A stretch of 64,000 nucleotides of DNA from JABCYV01 sp963696025. Lineage in GTDB: Bacteria > Acidobacteriota > Terriglobia > Terriglobales > Acidobacteriaceae. The notes under the pieces were generated by a model. The model was given only the letters and a program-made list of their open reading frames with translations, did no database searches and was not told the DNA's origin. Below, in pieces: positions 43,171 to 50,397 of this stretch. Both the position numbers and the translations under genes were made by a program. Position 1 is the first letter of the stretch, and every line of letters starts with the position of its first letter. The stretch lies in contig CAVOII010000019.1 of NCBI GenBank assembly GCA_963696025.1, positions 62,001 to 126,000 of the forward strand, written 5' to 3'.

Positions 43171-43325
43171 ACTTCTTCCTCTTCCTACAGGCTGAATAGC
43201 GACACCCCGGACGCCGGGGGGGGAGAGCGTCGTGCTCCGGGGTGTCTTCCTCCCAGCCCAACTAAATAGGGAACGACAAATTTCAGCTTCTTGCGTCTAA
43301 AAAATTGATAGCATCCACTCTGGCC

Positions 43326-44261
43326 ATGTCTGCGACCACCAACTTCGGTGTCCAATCTGTAGAGGGAATCGCTTTGGGGCTGGAGTCCGTCATGGCGGAT
43401 CTTTACAAGAAAAGCGATGGCGAAAAACTGGGATTGAGTGCGCAAAAATTTGCCGGCGTTCTTAAAGAAATTTGTGAAAAATATCTCCCAGCAGAAGCAA
43501 CGTCGCGCGACGCCGCGGAGTTATGCGCGAGCTTGCGAGTGGAAGAGTTGGCCCTGGCGCGGTCCTGCGCCGCGGGTGACGAACGCGCCTGGGAAATTTT
43601 CATGCTGCGCTATCGCGAGAAGCTGTATGACATCGCGGGCTACATCGCGAAAGAAAGTTCGGCGGCCCGAGAACTGGCAGACTCGCTGTACGCTGATCTC
43701 TACGGCACGATCACGCGCGACGGGCAAAGGGTTTCGAAGCTCTCCTCATATACCGGACGTGGCTCGCTCGAGGGCTGGTTGCGTACGGTGATGGCGCAAG
43801 AGTTCGTGAACCGATATCGCCGACAGCGGCGCTTGGTTAGCCTGGATCAGGAAAGCGAAAATGGAGCGCAATTCGCCGTTGTCGATCCGGAGCCCGCAAC
43901 GGTCGTTGATCCCAGGGTCGAAGCGGCGACCGATGAAGTCCTGGCCGCGCTCTGCGCGGAAGATCGCTTCGCGCTGGCCTCCTACTATCTGGACGGGCAT
44001 ACCTTGGCGGAGATTGCCCAGGTACTTTCGGTCCACGAATCGACCATCAGCCGCAAGCTGGACAAGATGGCTAAGTCCCTGCGCAAGAGGATCCTAGCTG
44101 CCCTGGGACGACGGGGCATGAGCCGTCGCCAGGCCGAAGAAGCCCTGGAAGTGGACGTACGGGACCTTCGTGTGAACATTCGCAGTCGACTGGCGCAAGA
44201 AACCAGCCCCCAGGCGTTCCCTGAAAAGAAGGCAGCGCCGGCCACGGAAGGGCCAGGCTGA
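43326..44261 (+). CDS. Sigma-70-family (ECF-like) RNA polymerase sigma factor
   Basis: 311 aa from ATG at 43326. Region 2 spans RAWEIFMLRYREKLYDIAGY to GRGSLEGWLRTVMAQEFVNR; region 4 has LASYYLDGHTLAEIAQVLSV then HESTISRKLDKMAKSLRKRI. An extra N-terminal 70 residues and a C-terminal tail (SRRQAEEALEVDVRDLRVNI) make it larger than a standard ECF factor. The anti-sigma gene begins 26 bases downstream, so the two form a regulatory pair. Confidence 0.88.
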   Translation: MSATTNFGVQSVEGIALGLESVMADLYKKSDGEKLGLSAQKFAGVLKEICEKYLPAEATSRDAAELCASLRVEELALARSCAAGDERAWEIFMLRYREKLYDIAGYIAKESSAARELADSLYADLYGTITRDGQRVSKLSSYTGRGSLEGWLRTVMAQEFVNRYRRQRRLVSLDQESENGAQFAVVDPEPATVVDPRVEAATDEVLAALCAEDRFALASYYLDGHTLAEIAQVLSVHESTISRKLDKMAKSLRKRILAALGRRGMSRRQAEEALEVDVRDLRVNIRSRLAQETSPQAFPEKKAAPATEGPG

Positions 44262-44287
44262 AGTGTAGGGAAAGCAAGAAAATAAAC

Positions 44288-45667
44288 ATGCAGCAAGTTC
44301 CTAACATCGTGCGGCAGAGACTTCAGGCTACTGCGAAGGCTGACGTCCATCCAGATGCCGACCTGCTCGCCGGTTTCACCGAGAAGTCGCTAACGCAGCG
44401 TGAGCGGACCCGAGTCCTCGAACATCTGAGCCAGTGCGGCGATTGTCGCGATGTTGCACTGCTGGCATCTGTGCAGCCGGATTCCGCATCCGCCGCGGCA
44501 CGAGCTGCGAGATCAACTGTATTTCGCTGGCCAGTGCTGCGCTGGGGAACTGTGGCTGCTTGTGTCGTAATCGTCAGCGCAGCAGTCGTACTCCGCTACG
44601 AGCGCTCTGCAAGGACGCCGACGACGGCTACCACGAAACCTACACAAAGCTCACCGGTGCCCACCGAGAAAGTGGCGGCGGATCGCGCCTCACAATCTAC
44701 CGAATCTAGCGGCAAGACGGCTGATGCTTCGCGAGCTGTGAAGCAACCAGCACGGTCAGCGACTGCGACCGGCAGACTGATTGCGAACTCCAAATCCGAG
44801 TCGCAAGCAGCCGGTTCACTGGCGATACATGGCCAATCCGTACCCACAGGCTACGGGCAAGCTATCAGAGCTGACTTGGGGGGCACAGTACTAGATCTTT
44901 CCGGCGCCGCGGTGGCGAATGCCGAGGTCACAGCCATCAATGTAAGGACGGTGCAGGTTACGCCCGGCAGTACGAACGCGACGGGTCAGTACCGGTTTGA
45001 AGACCTCCCGATCGGGAACTACAGGATCACAGTAAAGGCCAGCGGCTTTCGTACCACCACTGAGCTGGCTGAGTTGACACTAAACAAGCCGAGCGCGGTC
45101 AACGTGATCCTGGCACCGGGAGATGCCACCGAGACGGTGGAGGTAGAAGCCGCAGCTAGCGCGGTGAACACCGAAGTCGCGGAGCTGACCCCGGAGCGGG
45201 CGAAGGACGCGATGGGGACTCCACTGAAATCGAAGGCCGCCTCGTCATCCACGATGGCCGCCGGTGCCAACGACTATAGCTTGTCAGCTCGCGCGCGGAG
45301 CCCGGCGGTGCTCCAGAAGGCCGTCACGCTCACTCCGCGCTGGACTCTGTCTCCTGACGGCGTGCTGGAGCGCTCCCTGGATGCGGGTGGCACTTGGGAA
45401 ACAATTTCGGTACCGGCCACCTCGGCCCTGCGGGCCCTGGCTGCGATGGGGCATGACATCTGGGTCGGAGGTGCAGCCGGAGCTCTCTACCACTCTTCTG
45501 ACATCGGGCAACACTGGGTACAAATCACGCCGACCGTCGACGGCAAGGCACTTACCGCGGACGTCATTGGGGTTACATTCACCGACGCTACTCACGGCAA
45601 ACTCACCACCGCGAACGACGAAACCTGGACAACTAGCGACGCGGGACAGAGTTGGCAGAAGAAATAA
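44288..45667 (+). CDS. Membrane anti-sigma factor fused to carboxypeptidase-regulatory and photosystem-assembly-like (YCF48/BNR) domains
   Basis: 459 aa. Residues 20-60 carry the zinc anti-sigma motif H21...H46-x3-C50-x2-C53 (RVLEHLSQCGDCRDVALL). One membrane helix (about 84-103, VLRWGTVAACVVIVSAAVVL). Outside, after a Ser/Thr/Ala-rich linker, residues about 196-288 are a carboxypeptidase-regulatory domain (GGTVLDLSGAAVANAEVTAI, GQYRFEDLPIGNYRITVK), and residues about 345-459 have repeats like YCF48/BNR (RWTLSPDGVLERSLDAGGTW, WVGGAAGALYHSSD, GQHWVQITPT, TWTTSDAGQSWQKK). The second domain matches that of the TonB receptor at 14413 at 57 of 90 residues by hand alignment. It probably senses an envelope signal and holds the upstream sigma factor. 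Confidence 0.88.
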   Translation: MQQVPNIVRQRLQATAKADVHPDADLLAGFTEKSLTQRERTRVLEHLSQCGDCRDVALLASVQPDSASAAARAARSTVFRWPVLRWGTVAACVVIVSAAVVLRYERSARTPTTATTKPTQSSPVPTEKVAADRASQSTESSGKTADASRAVKQPARSATATGRLIANSKSESQAAGSLAIHGQSVPTGYGQAIRADLGGTVLDLSGAAVANAEVTAINVRTVQVTPGSTNATGQYRFEDLPIGNYRITVKASGFRTTTELAELTLNKPSAVNVILAPGDATETVEVEAAASAVNTEVAELTPERAKDAMGTPLKSKAASSSTMAAGANDYSLSARARSPAVLQKAVTLTPRWTLSPDGVLERSLDAGGTWETISVPATSALRALAAMGHDIWVGGAAGALYHSSDIGQHWVQITPTVDGKALTADVIGVTFTDATHGKLTTANDETWTTSDAGQSWQKK

Positions 45668-46026
45668 AGCGCCATTCGCTACTCCATCCTCCCACCATTA
45701 CTTCTCATATTACTTTCGGCAGTATGAGGCAATTACCTGCAAAAACTCCCGCGTTACCGAAGTGACGTTTACAGCCAGACGGGGTAGGCCTAGTATCCAA
45801 TCGTGGTTTGGCAGTTCTGGGGGAGGGCTGCCGAGGCGTCCTGAACTGAAAAGTTTAGGGCGCTTTTTATTTGTGCGAGTGACTGGCTCTGGGAGGCTGA
45901 ACTTCTTCCCGCGGCCGCGCTTTGCGACCGATCTTAATGTCGCGCATCAAATGTAGTGTTAGGATAGTACAGCTATTATTTGACTGATTCGCCGGTCCAA
46001 GGCGATCGGCGCAACCGGAGGAAATG
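45668..46026. other. Intergenic stretch before trxA
   Basis: About 360 bases without a gene. It should contain the thioredoxin promoter; ATGTAGTGTTAGGATAGT near 45950 is a possible -10 region. Nothing else recognised. Confidence 0.4.
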
Positions 46027-46359
46027 ATGGCAGGGAATGGAATTTTTGAGGTAACCGACTCGAACTTTGACCAGGACGTACTGAAGTCCGACACACCCGT
46101 GCTGGTGGACTTTTGGGCAACGTGGTGTGGCCCCTGCCGCGCCATCGCCCCCATTGTTGAAGAGTTGGCCAAGGACTACCAGGGCAAAGTGAAAATCGGA
46201 AAAATGGATGTAGACAACAACAGCGCCACTCCCATGCGTTATGGAGTGCGCGGCATTCCGACGCTGCTGGTATTTAAGGGCGGGCAGGTCAAGGAACAGA
46301 TCGTTGGCTACGTTCCGAAAGAAACCATCCAGAAGGCGCTCGACAAGCATTTAGGATAA
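46027..46359 (+). CDS. trxA: Thioredoxin
   Basis: 110 aa, standard length. Active site WCGPC (C34, C37) in LVDFWATWCGPCRAIAPIVE, cis-Pro loop in YGVRGIPTLLVFKGG, and the closing VGYVPKETIQKALDKHL. Two ATGs lie in tandem; the second (46027) is 5 bases from GGAGG and is chosen. Cytosolic dithiol reductase that recycles ribonucleotide reductase, peroxiredoxins and others. Confidence 0.97.
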   Translation: MAGNGIFEVTDSNFDQDVLKSDTPVLVDFWATWCGPCRAIAPIVEELAKDYQGKVKIGKMDVDNNSATPMRYGVRGIPTLLVFKGGQVKEQIVGYVPKETIQKALDKHLG

Positions 46360-46659
46360 GAGTCTCAGCCGCCCGAGCTTGTCTAATCACCGAGAGCCGC
46401 GATCCGGCCTTCTATTACGTGATTGCATGCTGAAAGCAAGCCTGCAAAGCGGGTGTGCCAGCCTCCCTCCTGGCCGTCGCATAGTCTGGCCTTGGCGACG
46501 AGCATACTGAGTCGAAACCATCGACTGTTGTAGACGAGGCGCGGGCTTGGCTGCAGTAGTGCCTGGCGGCAGCTGCGTTTGCGGCAGTATTATGCGAAGC
46601 ATAACCACACGAGCAACCCCATTACAATATTCCTCTCACTAGCTCGTCTACAGGAGTAG
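46360..46659. other. Intergenic stretch, nothing recognised
   Basis: No gene. TGG-CTGCAGTA-GTGC at 46548-46562 is a weak sigma-54-like match upstream of the ECF gene and is noted only as a possibility. Confidence 0.4.
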
Positions 46660-47247
46660 ATGGACGAGGCGCTGAGAAAACAGTGGCCGATGCCGGAGCA
46701 GGATCAACAGATCTCCGAGGCGATTTCTCGCGACGAACCACGGCTTCGTAACTTCATTCGCAAACGCGTGGCCGATGCCGGGGACGCAGAAGATGTCCTC
46801 CAGGACGTTTTTTACGAGCTTGTCGAGACCTATCGGATGATGAAGCCGGTGGAGCAGGTGACAGCATGGTTGTTCCGGGTCGCACGCAACCGGATCACGG
46901 ATCTGTTTCGCAGAAAGAACCGGGAAGCGCTAAGAACCGAAGCGGCGTCAGTCTCGGAGGACGGTGATGAACTGTATCTGGAAGAGCTGCTCCCTTCCTC
47001 CGATGCCGGACCCGATGCGGCCTACGCTCGTAGCGTGCTACTCGAGGAACTGGACGATGCGCTCGACGAATTGCCCGAGGAGCAGCGGGAGGTCTTCATC
47101 GGTCACGAGATGATGGGCTACAGCTTCAAGGAGATGGCCGCGCAATCCGGCGTCAGCGTGAATACACTGCTGTCGCGAAAGCGCTACGCAGTGTTGCATC
47201 TGCGGCAGCGACTCCAGGCCATCTACAACGAATTTACGAGACGATAA
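46660..47247 (+). CDS. ECF-type RNA polymerase sigma factor
   Basis: 195 aa; CAGGAGTAG precedes the ATG. Region 2: LRNFIRKRVADAGDAEDVLQ, DVFYELVETY, VTAWLFRVARNRITDLFRRK. Region 4: LDELPEEQREVFIGHEMMGY, SFKEMAAQSGVSVNTLLSRK. Followed by a small membrane protein gene (12 bases) and a STAS gene; the membrane protein may be its partner, as no classical anti-sigma is present. Confidence 0.93.
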   Translation: MDEALRKQWPMPEQDQQISEAISRDEPRLRNFIRKRVADAGDAEDVLQDVFYELVETYRMMKPVEQVTAWLFRVARNRITDLFRRKNREALRTEAASVSEDGDELYLEELLPSSDAGPDAAYARSVLLEELDDALDELPEEQREVFIGHEMMGYSFKEMAAQSGVSVNTLLSRKRYAVLHLRQRLQAIYNEFTRR

Positions 47248-47258
47248 GGATTAAGACA

Positions 47259-47597
47259 ATGAGAAGGAACCGATTTTTACGGGGATTGAAATTCGTGCTG
47301 TTTGCGGTGCTCTTTCTTGTGGTGTTCAGCTTTATTGTGATGCGCTTGTGGAACTGGCTCACGCCCGCTCTGTTCGGCTGGCATGTGATCAGCTTCTGGC
47401 AAGCGGTGGGGCTACTGATTCTTAGCAAGATCTTGTTTGGCGGATTCCGCGGTGGGCCCCGTCGCCACTGGTACTGGCGGCGGCGCATGATGGAGCGTTG
47501 GGAGCAGATGACACCCGAGGAACGTGAGAAGTTCCGCCAATCGATGCGCGGCCGCTGCGGTTCGTTCGGGTCGCAAGCCACTGAGGCGAAATCTTGA
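47259..47597 (+). CDS. Small membrane protein paired with the ECF sigma factor
   Basis: 112 aa. Two membrane helices (about 8-29, GLKFVLFAVLFLVVFSFIVM, and 41-61, VISFWQAVGLLILSKILFGG) followed by a basic, Trp/Arg-rich cytoplasmic tail (GGPRRHWYWRRRMMERWEQM, TPEEREKFRQSMRGRCG). This type is regularly found directly after ECF sigma genes in Acidobacteriota and Bacteroidota. A role in restraining the sigma factor or sensing membrane stress is inferred. Confidence 0.7.
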   Translation: MRRNRFLRGLKFVLFAVLFLVVFSFIVMRLWNWLTPALFGWHVISFWQAVGLLILSKILFGGFRGGPRRHWYWRRRMMERWEQMTPEEREKFRQSMRGRCGSFGSQATEAKS

Positions 47598-47644
47598 GTT
47601 ACAGAATTTCACACCGTGCGAGCGGGGATGCGGAGGATTGAAAG

Positions 47645-48025
47645 ATGCTGACTGTAATTGTCGAGAACCTGGGCGACGAAGTGATTTTATGGTGCCACGG
47701 AAAAATTGTGCATGGCTCGGAGACCGCCATTCTGTGCCCAGCTGTTCGACAGCACGGACCAAGTGTCATCCTTGATTTGACCAAGGTGGATGTGATCGAC
47801 GCGGCTGGAGTCGGCGCTCTTATAGCCCTCCAGGCCGCTGGCATATATGTCAAGCTGGTAAATCCAGCCAAACAAGTGCGCGAGATCCTGAGGGTCGTCG
47901 GGCTGGAGTCGGTCTTCGAGATCGGTCAAACGCGAATGCTCGACGAAGTGACTGAAAACTGCATGCCGGGGAGCAAATCTGCGTCGATGCCACAATCAGC
48001 GATGGAAGCAGGCATGCGTGAATGA
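47645..48025 (+). CDS. STAS-domain protein (anti-sigma-antagonist type)
   Basis: 126 aa. STAS core: VILWCHGKIVHGSETAILCP, PSVILDLTKVDVIDAAGVGA (phosphorylation site region D-A-A-G instead of D-S-S-G, so the usual Ser is Ala), LIALQAAGIYVKLVNPAKQV and LRVVGLESVFEIGQT. Lacks a phosphorylatable Ser at the standard position, which suggests a form that is always on or is controlled by binding only. It comes 48 bases after the membrane protein gene. Confidence 0.85.
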   Translation: MLTVIVENLGDEVILWCHGKIVHGSETAILCPAVRQHGPSVILDLTKVDVIDAAGVGALIALQAAGIYVKLVNPAKQVREILRVVGLESVFEIGQTRMLDEVTENCMPGSKSASMPQSAMEAGMRE

Positions 48026-48115
48026 GATTCTGAGGGGTCCGGCGAAACGAGACGGCCCGCGAGCTCCTCACGAGTATCACAGTTATGGTACAGTGCGGCC
48101 CGAGGATCAGAAAAA

Positions 48116-49225
48116 ATGGGCCGTCGCATTCGAGTTTCGTTGCCCGTACTCCTGGCGTTGCTGTTCTTTGCTGCGACAGAATCGCCTGCTCAGCAGCCCG
48201 GACAACTCTCCGCATTCGGGCAGGCACCCCAGGAAGGCGATTACGTCGCCCGGAACTTCCATTTCAAATCGGGCGAGACACTCCCCGAGTTGCGGCTCCA
48301 CTACGCAACATTCGGCAAGCCCGCGCATGACGCGAGCGGCCGGGTCACCAATGCCGTACTGATCCTACACGGCACGACCGGCTCGGGAAGACAGTTTCTT
48401 GTGCCGCAATTTGCTGGCATCCTGTTTGGGCCAGGGCAACTTCTCGACACCAGCCGCTACTTCGTCATCCTTCCCGACAATATCGGCCGCGGAAAATCGA
48501 GCAAGCCGAGCGATGGGATGCACGCACGCTTTCCTCAATACGACTACGACGATATGGTGGCCTTGCAGCACGAGCTGCTTGAAAAGGGACTAGGCATTAA
48601 CCATTTGCGACTTATATTAGGAACGTCCATGGGGTGTATGCATTCGTGGGTGTGGGGCGAGACTCACCCCAACTTCATGGACGCACTCATGCCGCTTGCC
48701 TGCCTGCCGGTAGAAATAGCCGGTCGCAATCGCATGTGGCGCAAGATAGTCATCGATGGGATCCGCCAGGACCCGGACTGGAAAGCTGGCGAATACGCGA
48801 CTGAACCCCACATGGCATTGCAGATTGCAGCGGACATGCTGCTCATTGTCGGAGGCGGGCCAGTGCAGATGCAAAAAAACTTCCCCACACGCGATGCGGT
48901 CGACAAGGAGCTCGAGGACTACACCAGGGGGGTCACCGCTAATACAGATGCGAACGACTTACTTTATGCGGTTAACGCTTCACGAAATTACGACCCCTCC
49001 CCACAGCTGGAGAGAATCTCGGTGCCGGTCATGTTTGTGAATTCCGCCGACGACTTTATCAACCCACCGGAGTTGGGAATCGCTGAGCGAGAGATTAAGC
49101 GCGTGAGGAAGGGCCGTTTCGTCCTGATGCCCACTTCCGACCAAACCCACGGGCACAGTACGCACACATGGGCAGCGGTGTGGGAGCAGTATTTGAAGGA
49201 GTTGCTGCAGGCCTCCGAACATTGA
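48116..49225 (+). CDS. Secreted alpha/beta-hydrolase of the MetX (homoserine acetyltransferase-like) type
   Basis: 369 aa with a signal peptide (VSLPVLLALLFFAATESPAQ). Core: LRLHYATFGKPAHD, VLILHGTTGSGRQFL, nucleophile elbow LGTSMGC (S171), acid region FVNSADDFINPPELG (Asp), and His in SDQTHGHSTHTWAA. The MetX-like fold normally acetylates homoserine in the cytosol, but an exported member with these features is more likely an esterase or acyltransferase of unknown substrate. Weak ribosome site (GAGGAT). Confidence 0.87.
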   Translation: MGRRIRVSLPVLLALLFFAATESPAQQPGQLSAFGQAPQEGDYVARNFHFKSGETLPELRLHYATFGKPAHDASGRVTNAVLILHGTTGSGRQFLVPQFAGILFGPGQLLDTSRYFVILPDNIGRGKSSKPSDGMHARFPQYDYDDMVALQHELLEKGLGINHLRLILGTSMGCMHSWVWGETHPNFMDALMPLACLPVEIAGRNRMWRKIVIDGIRQDPDWKAGEYATEPHMALQIAADMLLIVGGGPVQMQKNFPTRDAVDKELEDYTRGVTANTDANDLLYAVNASRNYDPSPQLERISVPVMFVNSADDFINPPELGIAEREIKRVRKGRFVLMPTSDQTHGHSTHTWAAVWEQYLKELLQASEH

Positions 49226-49245
49226 GCGATTAGTTGAACGGAACA

Positions 49246-50346
49246 ATGCACAAGCCGAAATTGAATATAGCCATGATCGGGTCCGGCTTTATAGGGAAGG
49301 TGCATTCCAACGCCTTCCGCCAGGTCGGCCATTTTTTCGATCTGCCTTACGAATTGCATTTGAAATCGATTTGCGGGCGGAATCGAACGAAGTTGGAGGC
49401 CATGGCTGCACAATGGGGCTGGAAAGAAGTCGAATCTGATTGGCGCGCACTCATCAATCGGAAGGACATCGATGTTATCGACATCGCTGTTCCCAACGCG
49501 TTGCATGCGCCCATCGCCATTGCGGCGGCTGAAACCGGGAAAACGGTCTTATGCGAGAAACCTTTAGCCACGTCTCTGGAAGAGGCAGAACGAATGGCAA
49601 AGGCGACGCGCCACGTGCCGAACCTGGTATGGTTCAATTACCGGCGGGTTCCTGCTGTTGCCTTTGCAAAGCAGCTCATTGAAGAGGGAAGAACGGGGCA
49701 GCCGTTTCACTATCGCGCGCTCTATCTTAATCAGTCAGGAAATGATCCGTCGAAAGCCTCCGGGTGGCGCTACCAGCGCAGCGAAGCTGGAACCGGTGCT
49801 GCAGGCGATCTGCTTTCGCACTCGATTGATCTCGCGCTCTACCTTAATGGACACATTCGTGAATTGACGGCCATGACTCACACCTTCGCTCCGGGACGCG
49901 ATGTTGACGATGCCGCATTGCTATTGGCTCATTTTGCTAACGGAAGCATCGGCAGTTTTGAGGTGAGCCGCTACGGCGTCGGCTGCCAAAATCGCAACTC
50001 TTTTGAGATTAACGGATCCAAAGGCATGCTGCGATTCAGCCTGGAGGACATGAACCGGCTCGACTTCTACGATGCTACGGAAGTCCCGAATCTGCAGGGC
50101 AGCCGAAGTTTGATGGTGACCGGTCCGAACCATCCTTACTGGGAGATCTTCTGGAAGCCTGGACATGCCGTGGGATACGAACATCCTTTCATCGCCACAC
50201 TCGGAGACTTTCTCAACTCGATGGCGCGGGAAGAAACATTCCACGCTAATTTTGAAGATGCACTTGCGGTGCAACGGGTGCTGGATGCGGTCGAACGATC
50301 GGCCCCGTCGCGCAATTGGGTAAACCTGGATAACAGCCCCAGCTGA
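49246..50346 (+). CDS. Gfo/Idh/MocA-family NAD(P)-dependent oxidoreductase
   Basis: 366 aa from ATG at 49246. Rossmann start IAMIGSGFIGKVHSNAFRQV, DIDVIDIAVPNALHAPIAIA, and the catalytic Lys in VLCEKPLATSLEEAER. The C-terminal substrate domain follows (GDLLSHSIDLALYLNG, with conserved His). Members oxidise sugars, inositols or sugar phosphates. The Gln/Trp-rich region and neighbouring GH3, TonB and PfkB genes suggest a sugar-derived substrate. Confidence 0.92.
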   Translation: MHKPKLNIAMIGSGFIGKVHSNAFRQVGHFFDLPYELHLKSICGRNRTKLEAMAAQWGWKEVESDWRALINRKDIDVIDIAVPNALHAPIAIAAAETGKTVLCEKPLATSLEEAERMAKATRHVPNLVWFNYRRVPAVAFAKQLIEEGRTGQPFHYRALYLNQSGNDPSKASGWRYQRSEAGTGAAGDLLSHSIDLALYLNGHIRELTAMTHTFAPGRDVDDAALLLAHFANGSIGSFEVSRYGVGCQNRNSFEINGSKGMLRFSLEDMNRLDFYDATEVPNLQGSRSLMVTGPNHPYWEIFWKPGHAVGYEHPFIATLGDFLNSMAREETFHANFEDALAVQRVLDAVERSAPSRNWVNLDNSPS

Positions 50347-50397
50347 GAGCGCGGACGAGCCTGTGCGTGAGACTCGGGCTTGAGAGTTCTGACTTTC

